Source: UBA10438 sp044238605 (lineage in GTDB: Bacteria; Bacteroidota; Ignavibacteria; Kapaibacteriales; Kapaibacteriaceae). From it: a stretch of DNA of 64,000 nucleotides. Shown piece by piece: positions 9,835 through 17,494 of this stretch (position 1 is the first letter of the stretch; each line of letters opens with the position of its first letter). The translations under genes were made by a program, and so were the position numbers. A model generated the notes under the pieces. That model saw nothing but the letters and a program-made list of their open reading frames with translations, was not told the origin of the DNA and did not search any database. Location of the stretch: assembly GCA_044238605.1 (NCBI GenBank), contig JBIICY010000003.1, forward strand, positions 124,001 to 188,000, written 5' to 3'.

Positions 9835-10260
9835 ATGAACACGATTGCAGAGACCATACAGGAACTGGCACAACGAATGCAGGGCTTCCCGGACTGGGAA
9901 GATCGTTACGCATACATCATCGCAATGGGGAAAGATCTCGCGCCCTACCCGGAAGAATTCCGAAGCGAACAATTCAAGGTCAAGGGATGCCAGTCACAGG
10001 TGTGGCTTCATCCTGCGTTGGTAGATGGAGCGATTGTGTTCGATGCAGATTCCGACGCAGTTATTGTGAAGGGGCTTGCAGCCATGCTCATGAAAGTATA
10101 CAGTGGTCGCACGCCAGCAGAAATCAATGCACATAAAGATGACGTCGCCGTTGCCCTTGATCTGCAGCAGCACCTATCACCAAATCGTGCTAACGGTCTT
10201 GCAAGTATGATGAAGCAAATTCGTCTCTATGCGCTGGCCTATTCAATGATCAAACAATAA
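9835..10260 (+). CDS. sufE: Sulfur acceptor SufE
   Basis: SufE accepts persulfide sulfur from SufS and passes it to the SufB scaffold. The 141-residue protein is of family length. Its acceptor cysteine is Cys52 in VKGCQSQVW, and the motifs DWEDRYAYII and GLAAMLM are conserved. It starts two nucleotides after sufS stops and shares TAATG with the next gene, so it is part of the same transcript. Confidence 0.96.
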   Translation: MNTIAETIQELAQRMQGFPDWEDRYAYIIAMGKDLAPYPEEFRSEQFKVKGCQSQVWLHPALVDGAIVFDADSDAVIVKGLAAMLMKVYSGRTPAEINAHKDDVAVALDLQQHLSPNRANGLASMMKQIRLYALAYSMIKQ

Positions 10261-10598
10261 TGGAACAGACTCAAACCACCACCGAACCGATGCAGGAATC
10301 ACTGCGTGATCGAGCGATCCTGGCAATACGTACAGTGTTTGATCCCGAGATCCCAGTAGATATCTATGAGCTAGGCCTTATCTACGAAGTACGCGTAGTT
10401 GAGGGCTCCAATGTTCATGTTGTGATGACGCTGACGACGCCCAATTGTCCATCAGCGCAGTCACTCCCGGCTGAAGTTGAACGAGTAGTTGCCGCGGTGG
10501 ACGGGGTAACAAACGTTACCGTCGAGATTACATTCGACCCGCCGTGGGACAAGACCATGATGTCGGAGTCGGCACTTTTTTCCATCGGACTATTCTAA
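10260..10598 (+). CDS. sufT: MIP18/DUF59-family Fe-S assembly factor (SufT-like)
   Basis: The 112-residue protein is a single MIP18 (DUF59) domain, with DPEIPVDIYELGLIY near residues 28-42, the family cysteine at Cys63 in TTPNCPSAQ, and ITFDPPWDK near the C-terminus. Relatives in suf operons (SufT) assist maturation of Fe-S proteins; the exact step is not settled. Its start overlaps the sufE stop (TAATG). The assignment to SufT rests on domain plus context. Confidence 0.88.
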   Translation: MEQTQTTTEPMQESLRDRAILAIRTVFDPEIPVDIYELGLIYEVRVVEGSNVHVVMTLTTPNCPSAQSLPAEVERVVAAVDGVTNVTVEITFDPPWDKTMMSESALFSIGLF

Positions 10599-10611
10599 GG
10601 CAGTATTTACA

Positions 10612-11676
10612 GTGTTCTACGCACTACCAATTCAGCGTGTATGGAATGAAACCGAAGATTCGGTAGCGATCGCATTTGACGTTCCTGAAGAACTTCGTGA
10701 AGTATTTCACTACAAGCACGGCCAGTACATTACCCTTAAGACGGATATCGACGGTTCGAACGAGCGCAGAGCCTACTCATTGTGCTCGAGTCCATACGTT
10801 GATGAGCCCCTTACGATCGCTGTAAAAAGAGTTGCAGATGGCCGAATGTCTACGTGGCTAAACCAGCATGTCAGGCAGGGGGCGGTACTTGATGTGATGG
10901 CTCCTATGGGAGGATTTACGATCGCTCTTGATCCAGCGAACGAACGTCAAATCGTCTGTATCGCAGGCGGAAGCGGAATCACCCCGATTTTATCGATCAT
11001 CAAATCAGTTCTGCATGTTGAGCAGAACAGCATGGTAACTCTTATCTACGCCAACGTTAACGCATCAAGCGTGATGTTTGCTGGTGAGCTTGGGCGGCTT
11101 GAGGCCACATACGGGGACAGAATACGTATCGTGCATGCATGGGAACATGATGATACAGGTGCTGCGCACATCTCCGGAAGGCTGTCCGAGGAGACCCTTC
11201 GTACACTACTTCAGACCCATGTTACGCAGTTTGCTGGCGTTGAAGCATTTTTGTGCGGTCCAGAAGGACTCATGAACGCTGCACGCTCTGCATTCATAGG
11301 GGCTGGGCTACCGATTGAGCGCATACATCAAGAATATTTTTCGATTTCCACACCTTCAGAAACACGATCAGTCATGTCTGAATCCTCACAAGAACTCGTA
11401 CCGCGAAGAGTAAAGATCCGCTTATACGGGCAGGATCACGAATTCGACGTACAGCCTGATGAGACGTTCCTCTCTGCTGCCCAACGGGCTAATCTTGATC
11501 CACCGTATGCATGCCAGATTGGTGCCTGCTGCACATGCAGAGCCAAGTTGGTGTCGGGATCTGCGATCATGGACGAGCGCGAGGCACTCTCTGATGATGA
11601 GATCGACGACGGGTACATCTTGACATGTCAGGCGCACCCAACATCTGACGGGTGTTTTGCCGACTACGATCAATAA
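10612..11676 (+). CDS. PaaE-like ferredoxin reductase with C-terminal [2Fe-2S] domain
   Basis: Domain order is FAD-binding beta-barrel (RRAYSLCSSP near residue 60), NAD(P)-binding domain (AGGSGITPILS), and a plant-type [2Fe-2S] ferredoxin domain with cysteines at 301, 306, 309 and 339. This matches the reductase subunits of multicomponent oxygenases such as PaaE and Hmp/BenC-like enzymes. No oxygenase gene is nearby. Its place inside the suf operon suggests it moves electrons for Fe-S assembly or repair, or is a client needed under the same stress; this is inference. The start is GTG 10612, 13 nt after sufT. Confidence 0.85.
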   Translation: MFYALPIQRVWNETEDSVAIAFDVPEELREVFHYKHGQYITLKTDIDGSNERRAYSLCSSPYVDEPLTIAVKRVADGRMSTWLNQHVRQGAVLDVMAPMGGFTIALDPANERQIVCIAGGSGITPILSIIKSVLHVEQNSMVTLIYANVNASSVMFAGELGRLEATYGDRIRIVHAWEHDDTGAAHISGRLSEETLRTLLQTHVTQFAGVEAFLCGPEGLMNAARSAFIGAGLPIERIHQEYFSISTPSETRSVMSESSQELVPRRVKIRLYGQDHEFDVQPDETFLSAAQRANLDPPYACQIGACCTCRAKLVSGSAIMDEREALSDDEIDDGYILTCQAHPTSDGCFADYDQ

Positions 11677-11691
11677 CACGAGCGCATCCGA

Positions 11692-12126
11692 ATGCTGAAG
11701 CTTTCGAAACGAGTAGAATATGCCCTTCTTGCTGTGCAGGAAATGGCGTTGCGTCCAACGGAGAAGATCTCGGCCGCCGAGATCGCTGAGCGCTACACCA
11801 TATCGCAGTCGCTCGTGGCTAAAGTTTTGCAGCAGCTCGGACGAGACGGAGTTACGCGTTCGTACGCTGGCGTTACTGGCGGATACATGCTAGGTAAGCC
11901 AGCAGAGGCTATCACGATTGCAGAGATCATTCGGATAATTGAAGGGGCTCCTCCTGCGATTGTTGACTGTCAGGGCAGTGATGATCATGAGTGCTCAGCA
12001 CATTCGACCTGCACAATACGCGAGCCCCTTACCATACTTCAAGAGCGAATACAGGCAACATTTTCATCAATGACCGTTGCCGAGCTCGCATCACCGAGAA
12101 CGTTTGTACAATTGGAGGTATCATGA
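11692..12126 (+). CDS. Rrf2-family transcriptional regulator, IscR/SufR-like cluster cysteines
   Basis: The 144-residue protein starts with the Rrf2 winged helix (LSKRVEYALLAVQEMAL) and the recognition region SQSLVAKVLQQL, then VTGGYMLGKPAEAIT. Three cysteines at 93, 101 and 107 follow the dimerisation helix, spaced like the Fe-S ligands of IscR but with two extra residues in the first gap. It probably binds a cluster and adjusts suf transcription to Fe-S status. Being encoded within the operon supports autoregulation. I could not identify its operator. Confidence 0.9.
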   Translation: MLKLSKRVEYALLAVQEMALRPTEKISAAEIAERYTISQSLVAKVLQQLGRDGVTRSYAGVTGGYMLGKPAEAITIAEIIRIIEGAPPAIVDCQGSDDHECSAHSTCTIREPLTILQERIQATFSSMTVAELASPRTFVQLEVS

Positions 12127-12521
12127 GTGTAGCAATGATTGGACAAGATGTTGTATCGATTCCAACCAGTGTAACTGGGACGGATGAGAATGACAATATC
12201 ATCATCACCAGCAAGGCGATCAGCGAAGTCAAGAAGATCAAGTCATCGAATAACATTGCCGATGACTACGGTCTGCGTCTTGGCGTTAAAGGCGGAGGAT
12301 GTTCGGGCATGTCCTATACACTTGGTTTCGATGCGGCTTCCCGCGAAACAGACCTCGTGTTGGATGCCGAAGGCGTCCGCATTTTCATCGATTCAAAGAG
12401 TATGTTCTATCTCATGGGGATGACGCTTGATTTTAGCGACGGACTCATGGGTAAAGGGTTTACGTTCAACAATCCGAATGCCACAAAGACATGCGGCTGC
12501 GGCAGCAGCTTCGGCGTGTAA
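12123..12521 (+). CDS. A-type Fe-S carrier (IscA/HesB/ErpA family)
   Basis: The start is ATG 12123, overlapping the rrf2 stop by 4 nt; a longer upstream frame is a shadow inside the regulator. The 132-residue product has a roughly 25-residue N-terminal extension, then the A-type carrier core with IIITSKAISEVKKI, Cys60 in GGGCSGMSY and the C-terminal pair Cys124/Cys126 in TCGCGSSF. These three cysteines bind iron or a [2Fe-2S]/[4Fe-4S] cluster for delivery to apoproteins. It is the carrier arm of this suf operon. Confidence 0.93.
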   Translation: MSVAMIGQDVVSIPTSVTGTDENDNIIITSKAISEVKKIKSSNNIADDYGLRLGVKGGGCSGMSYTLGFDAASRETDLVLDAEGVRIFIDSKSMFYLMGMTLDFSDGLMGKGFTFNNPNATKTCGCGSSFGV

Positions 12522-12567
12522 TCTTAGAACACAACCACTACCACTGACAACGTATAAAGGATCAAAC

Positions 12568-13194
12568 ATGTCGTACGAATGGAAGTTCAACGCACGTCCG
12601 TACACGGACGATGAAGCAAAGGATCTTCTCAAGGACGTTGTTTCACCGGAAACAACCGACTGGCATTACAACACCCATCACAAGGGTTATGTAACGTTCT
12701 TAAACAAGATCGAGGCAGCCCTTCCAAATGCTGACCGCGGAGCTGCAAACGGCAACTGGAGCGACTTTGGTGAGCTTAAGCGCAGGTTTACTTGGAACCA
12801 TGGCGGTACCGTTCTTCATGACGTCTATTGGGATGTGATGGGCGGAGACGGTGATCCATCAAAGGGTCCTGAAGTTCTCGCTGCCATCGAGAAGGAGTTC
12901 GGATCGTTCGATGCCTGGAAGGCAGACTTTAAGGCAACGGCAACAGCTGCTAAGCTTTCTGGATGGGGCGTGCTGTGCCTCGACACCATGTATTCTGGAC
13001 GCCTGCTCAACGTGCTGGTTGATGAGCATCACTACGGCGCTATCTGGGGCGGCATCCCATTGATCTCATGCGACGTATTCGAACATGCTTATTATCACAA
13101 GGACGGTCCGGGCCGCGTGAAGTACATTGATGCATTCCTGAATAATCTTCACTGGGGACGTATCAACGAACGGTATAAGAAGTACAGCGCGTGA
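12568..13194 (+). CDS. Fe/Mn superoxide dismutase
   Basis: Superoxide dismutase removes superoxide, which otherwise destroys labile Fe-S clusters. The start is ATG 12568, with an AAAGGA ribosome site about 8 nt upstream. The 208-residue protein has the expected metal ligands His33 (WHYNTHHKGY), His84 (VLHDVYW), Asp169 and His173 (CDVFEHAYYH). No signal peptide is present, so it is cytoplasmic. The sequence after the last ligand (HKDGPGR) is less common than the usual YxxR and may affect the active-site lid. Iron or manganese preference cannot be read from sequence. It appears co-transcribed with the suf genes (46 nt gap). Confidence 0.95.
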   Translation: MSYEWKFNARPYTDDEAKDLLKDVVSPETTDWHYNTHHKGYVTFLNKIEAALPNADRGAANGNWSDFGELKRRFTWNHGGTVLHDVYWDVMGGDGDPSKGPEVLAAIEKEFGSFDAWKADFKATATAAKLSGWGVLCLDTMYSGRLLNVLVDEHHYGAIWGGIPLISCDVFEHAYYHKDGPGRVKYIDAFLNNLHWGRINERYKKYSA

Positions 13195-13820
13195 CTCTTG
13201 GTCTGTTCCCGTTGAATCTTGTATTGTTTCCGCAATCAAGAATCGCCTTGCACATTTTCGAGCCCCGTTACAAAGCACTCATCAACGAGTGCTTTGAGCG
13301 GGGTCTTGAGTTTGGCATCAATCTTATTGAAGAAGGCCATATGCACAGCGTTGGCTGTGCAGCTAAAGTGGTAGAGGTTACCACAACCTACGATGACGGG
13401 CGAATGGATATCATCGTAGAGGGCGTTTACCGATATAGCCTTATCGAACTCGAACCCTCGGACACGCCGTATGCCATGGGCACAGTTATGCTCCATGCGG
13501 ATGAGCTGGCAGAACATACAGATTCTGAGCTGCTAGCTAGTGTATCGTCTAGCTATAATCTTGTGGTTAGCATGGTGTTTGGATCTCAAGCACCGACGTT
13601 CAGCCTTGAAGAATTCTCAACTACGCCATCGTTCGATATGGCGCCGAAGTGTGGGCTGTCGAACGAACAAAAACAAGATCTGATCTCACTGCAGTCCGAA
13701 AACCAACGGTTGGCTATGCTACAGAAGCATCTTGACCAGCTATTACCGGCAATGCGCAGAGCAGATCATGTGAAGCAATTTGTTCAGCGCGACGGATACA
13801 TTCGCGCAATGCCTAGTTAA
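13191..13820 (+). CDS. Lon N-terminal (PUA-like) domain protein
   Basis: The start is GTG 13191 in a GTGA overlap with the dismutase gene. The 209-residue protein matches the substrate-binding N domain of Lon (LFPLNLVLFPQSRIALHIFEPRYKALI, then GCAAKVVEV and GRMDIIVEGVYRY), without the AAA or protease domains. Such stand-alone proteins are common but poorly characterised; roles in protein quality control have been proposed. It ends the suf-sod operon and its stop interlocks with that of pth on the other strand. Confidence 0.85.
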   Translation: MTLGLFPLNLVLFPQSRIALHIFEPRYKALINECFERGLEFGINLIEEGHMHSVGCAAKVVEVTTTYDDGRMDIIVEGVYRYSLIELEPSDTPYAMGTVMLHADELAEHTDSELLASVSSSYNLVVSMVFGSQAPTFSLEEFSTTPSFDMAPKCGLSNEQKQDLISLQSENQRLAMLQKHLDQLLPAMRRADHVKQFVQRDGYIRAMPS

Positions 13821-14416
13821 GGGGCCGGCGGTTGGACAGGGCGATTAGCCTTCTGCATTGCTAAGTCTGGACCTGCGCTAGCAATCTCAGCAAGGACGTC
13901 GCACGAACGTGATATCATGTCTGCAACCAATTCCACTTCTGCAGCAGGGAAGTCTGCCAGCACGTAGTCTACCAGTTCGCCCGGACCGAACTTCCGGTCG
14001 ATCCCGCACCGGAGTCTCCAAAAACTCGGTGTTGCAAGTTCCTCCATCACAGATCCTATGCCGTTATGTCCGCCGGAGGAGCCCCCTGCCTTCAGGTGAA
14101 TTCGACCGGTAGGGAAGTTGTACTCATCGGTGATTACAACAATACTGCTTGGTGACAGGCCGCACTCATTCATGCGCTTGCGGATGACCTGGCCTGATAG
14201 ATTCATGAACGTAAGGGGCTTGATAAACTCCACCACGCGGCCGCGAATGCGCGCCTGCGCCGCCTCGTACAGATCGCCGTGCCGAGTCCAGGCAAGGCCG
14301 AGTTTGGCCACATACGCGTCGACAACCATAAACCCAATATTGTGTCGAGTATTCGCATACCGTGCACCCGGATTGCCGAGTCCAGCGATCAGATACGAAG
14401 GACGTTGAGAAGACAT
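13817..14416 (-). CDS. pth: Peptidyl-tRNA hydrolase
   Basis: Pth releases peptides from prematurely dropped peptidyl-tRNA. The 199-residue product has the family motifs GLGNPGARYANTRHNIGF (catalytic His in TRHN), KPLTFMNLSGQ, a catalytic Asp region ITDEYN, and GGHNGIGS. An exact -7 box lies 4 nt before the ATG at 14416, so the message is probably leaderless. It is transcribed away from nuoM and converges on the Lon-domain gene, sharing a TTAA stop overlap. Confidence 0.96.
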   Translation of the reverse strand: MSSQRPSYLIAGLGNPGARYANTRHNIGFMVVDAYVAKLGLAWTRHGDLYEAAQARIRGRVVEFIKPLTFMNLSGQVIRKRMNECGLSPSSIVVITDEYNFPTGRIHLKAGGSSGGHNGIGSVMEELATPSFWRLRCGIDRKFGPGELVDYVLADFPAAEVELVADMISRSCDVLAEIASAGPDLAMQKANRPVQPPAP

Positions 14417-14420
14417 ATCG

Positions 14421-14428
14421 CAAAACTA
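14421..14428 (-). promoter_or_regulatory. -7 box for pth, 4 nt before start codon
   Basis: On the minus strand this reads TAGTTTTG, an exact TAnnTTTG. Only four nucleotides separate it from ATG 14416, the same spacing as in the thyX promoter. A -33 element is not clear. Confidence 0.5.
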
Positions 14429-14517
14429 CCCAAGAGGCCCCTTCGGAGGCGTCTCATTTGCTATATTGCGGGGAAATTTTGCCGATATAGTGACACTACA
14501 CACGGAACAATTGGTAT

Positions 14518-16020
14518 ATGGGCGTGTCAGCGCTACTTGCAACCTTGTTCGTACCTCTAGCGGGTGCGATTGCCGTCATGTTCATTCACCGGGATCAGGC
14601 CGTTGCCGCTAAGCGCACTGCGCTGGCGTTTTCGCTTGTAACGTTCCTAGCCTCGTTGTTTTTGCTGCCGGAGTTCCAGTCGGGCAACACAGACATGCAG
14701 TTCGTGATCAATCAGTCGTGGATCTCATCCATCGATGCGGGGTTCCGTATCGGAGTCGACGGAATATCGCTGCCTCTGGTGCTTCTTACTGCGCTGATCA
14801 TGCCGATCGCGATGCTCGCATCATTTGATTCGATTTCGAAGAACGTTAAAGCCTATTACGCACTCATGCTCCTTCTGCAGTTTGGCATGACGGGCGTGTT
14901 TGTTGCCTGGGACACCTTCCTGTTCTACGTGTTCTGGGAATTGATCCTTATCCCAATGTACTTCATCATTGGTATCTGGGGTGGTAAGGACAGGATCTAT
15001 GCAGCGGTAAAATTCTTCCTGTATACGCTGGTAGGATCCTTGCTCATGCTTCTTGCTATCATTTGGTTGGGACTACAGGCAAAGTGGGCAGGTGTAGGCT
15101 TTACTGCAGACCTTTTGAAGCTTCAGCAGGTTGGTCCAACAATCGGTATGGATGTTCAGCAATGGCTGTTCTGGGCATTTGCGATCTCCTTCCTTATCAA
15201 GGTTCCGCTCTTCCCTCTGCACACATGGCTTCCTGATGCTCACGTACAGGCGCCTACAGCAGGCTCTGTTATCCTGGCCGGTGTGCTCCTCAAGCTTGGT
15301 ACGTATGGTCTGATTCGCTTTAATCTGGGGCTCTTCCCACAGGCATCGATGCACTTTGCCGGGCTCATTAGCACACTTGCTGTGGTTGGTATCGTCTACG
15401 GCGCGCTGGTAGCGATGGTGCAGACGGATATCAAGAAGCTTGTTGCTTATTCATCAGTTAGTCACCTTGGCTTTGTTGTGCTCGGCATCTTTTCGATGAC
15501 GATCGAAGGTGTTCAAGGGGCTGTTCTCCAGATGATCAATCACGGCATCTCGACGCCAATGTTGTTCTTGTGCGTTGGTGTTCTTTACGAACGTCGACAC
15601 ACACGCGAGATCAGCGAGTACGGTGGAATCACGAAAGTGATGCCTCGATTCGCCGTGATGTTTGCAATTGCAATGTTCGCATCTGTAGGCCTTCCTGGAT
15701 TGAACGGATTTGTTGGAGAGTTTCTCACCCTCCTCGGAGCATTCAATAGCCACGTCCTCGGAACTAAGGTATACGCCATCGTAAGCGCCAGCGGCGTGAT
15801 CTTCGCAGCGGTCTACCTCCTGTGGATGTTCCAGCGTGTGATGTTTGGCACCAACAACAATCCTGAAAATCATCATCTGCGTGATTTGAACATCAAGGAG
15901 TACTGGCAGCTGGTACCCCTTGCCGTGCTTGCCATTTGGCTGGGCGTACAGCCACGTCCACTGATGATGCTCTCTGAAGAGAGCGTACGGGCAATCGTAA
16001 ACGTCTTCGCGCAACACTGA
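14518..16020 (+). CDS. nuoM: NADH-quinone oxidoreductase subunit M
   Basis: NuoM is an antiporter-like proton-pumping membrane subunit of respiratory complex I. The 500-residue product has the family's hydrophobic helices and the conserved motifs WELILIPMYFIIGIWGG (with the key Glu), FLIKVPLFPLHTWLPDAHV, and VAYSSVSHLGFVVLG. It starts a two-gene unit with nuoN. The usual upstream neighbours nuoA-L are not in this window, so complex I genes are split between loci. Confidence 0.97.
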   Translation: MGVSALLATLFVPLAGAIAVMFIHRDQAVAAKRTALAFSLVTFLASLFLLPEFQSGNTDMQFVINQSWISSIDAGFRIGVDGISLPLVLLTALIMPIAMLASFDSISKNVKAYYALMLLLQFGMTGVFVAWDTFLFYVFWELILIPMYFIIGIWGGKDRIYAAVKFFLYTLVGSLLMLLAIIWLGLQAKWAGVGFTADLLKLQQVGPTIGMDVQQWLFWAFAISFLIKVPLFPLHTWLPDAHVQAPTAGSVILAGVLLKLGTYGLIRFNLGLFPQASMHFAGLISTLAVVGIVYGALVAMVQTDIKKLVAYSSVSHLGFVVLGIFSMTIEGVQGAVLQMINHGISTPMLFLCVGVLYERRHTREISEYGGITKVMPRFAVMFAIAMFASVGLPGLNGFVGEFLTLLGAFNSHVLGTKVYAIVSASGVIFAAVYLLWMFQRVMFGTNNNPENHHLRDLNIKEYWQLVPLAVLAIWLGVQPRPLMMLSEESVRAIVNVFAQH

Positions 16021-16043
16021 TTCTAGGCACCAAGGTATTCAGC

Positions 16044-17471
16044 ATGAATATGGAACTTCTCGGCTCCCTCCCGCTCGTTGTGATCTGGCTTGCACTCGGT
16101 GCCGTCGGTATCGCCATTCAGGCATTCGTCCGTAACAATACGCGTCTTGTATTCGGATACTACATCTTCACTCTTGCCCTCACTGGAGTGCTCTCGCTTC
16201 TGCATGCAGGGCATAAAGCCACGGCATTCTCAGGCATGGTGAATGTAGGGGGCTTTGCGAACTACTTCGACGTGCTATTCTGCGGTGCAGGTATCATGTC
16301 GATGCTTGCTGCTCGTCCATACTTGCAGCGAGAAGACAGTGAGATTGATGAGTATTACACCTTGCTTGTCTCGGCAGTAGCAGGCATGATGCTCATCGCG
16401 CACTCCGCGAATCTTATTGCACTCTTCGTTGGCGTAGAGCTTATGTCGATCTCCTTCTACGTAATGACGGGATTCCTTCGCACGAATATCCGCAGCATTG
16501 AAGGTGCATTGAAGTACTTCCTGTTAGGTGCATTTGCTTCTGGCTTCCTGGTGTATGGCATGTCCCTGATCTATGGTTCTACGGGATCATTGTACTACAG
16601 TGAGATTGCTACGGCTATCAGCACCGGACATGTTCACTTTCCTGTGCTTCTTGCAATTGGTGCAGTGCTTATGTCTGTTGCTCTTGGGTTCAAGGTTGCC
16701 GCATTCCCATTCCACCAGTGGGCACCAGACGTATACGAGGGTGCACCTTCAGTGGTAACAGCATTTATGAGCACTGCGGGTAAAGCCGCTGCGTTCAGTG
16801 CATTTGTTGCCGTGTTCAGTGCGCTTATGCAGCCTGGCTCATCACTTACGCCGCAGCTTCAGCAGATCTTTGCTGTGATGTCGGCCGCTACGATGTTAAT
16901 CGGCAACATCACTGCATTAGCTCAAACGAACGTAAAGCGTATGCTTGCCTATTCATCCGTGGCGCATGCGGGCTACTTGCTGATGGGTATTGTAGCTAAC
17001 TCAGATGCAGGGCATCAGGCCATCTACTTCTACGTTACATCGTATGTCTTCATGCAGCTCGGTGCGTTCGTTGTGGTAGGACTTCTCGAGCGCGGCAATG
17101 AAGAGCACCTGCAGATCAGTGATTACGCTGGTCTAGCAAAGCGCGAGCCGGTTCTGGCATTCGTGATGTCGGTCTTTATGTTCTCATTGGCAGGCATCCC
17201 ACCAATGGCAGGATTCTTCGGCAAGTATCTCCTGTTCGCATCCGTCATCGAAACGCATCTTTGGCTCACCTTCGTAGCTGTGCTTTCGTCACTTGTAAGC
17301 GCATACTTCTACCTGGGCTTGATCGTGAAAATGTATTTCGCAGAGCCGGAAGGAAACCATCAGCCAGTTCGCTCGGGTATTGCCGGGATCACACTCGCTA
17401 TCACGACCGCAGCAAGTATTGCGTTGGGCCTGTTTACAACGCAGCTCCTTTCGATCTTCGGTACGTGGTAG
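16044..17471 (+). CDS. nuoN: NADH-quinone oxidoreductase subunit N
   Basis: NuoN is the second antiporter-like subunit of complex I. The 475-residue membrane protein carries FVGVELMSISFYVMTGF, AAFPFHQWAPDVYEGAP and MLAYSSVAHAGYLLMG, the conserved helices with proton-channel residues. It begins 23 nt after nuoM and is probably co-transcribed. The next gene (a secreted protein) starts 23 nt later but is functionally unrelated. Confidence 0.97.
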   Translation: MNMELLGSLPLVVIWLALGAVGIAIQAFVRNNTRLVFGYYIFTLALTGVLSLLHAGHKATAFSGMVNVGGFANYFDVLFCGAGIMSMLAARPYLQREDSEIDEYYTLLVSAVAGMMLIAHSANLIALFVGVELMSISFYVMTGFLRTNIRSIEGALKYFLLGAFASGFLVYGMSLIYGSTGSLYYSEIATAISTGHVHFPVLLAIGAVLMSVALGFKVAAFPFHQWAPDVYEGAPSVVTAFMSTAGKAAAFSAFVAVFSALMQPGSSLTPQLQQIFAVMSAATMLIGNITALAQTNVKRMLAYSSVAHAGYLLMGIVANSDAGHQAIYFYVTSYVFMQLGAFVVVGLLERGNEEHLQISDYAGLAKREPVLAFVMSVFMFSLAGIPPMAGFFGKYLLFASVIETHLWLTFVAVLSSLVSAYFYLGLIVKMYFAEPEGNHQPVRSGIAGITLAITTAASIALGLFTTQLLSIFGTW

Positions 17472-17494
17472 AATTGCCCTTGGGGCGATTTTCC

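Noticed and set aside
12427..12567. Longer N-terminus for superoxide dismutase
   Set aside because: It lies over the end of the A-type carrier gene in another frame, while ATG 12568 has a ribosome site and the family length.
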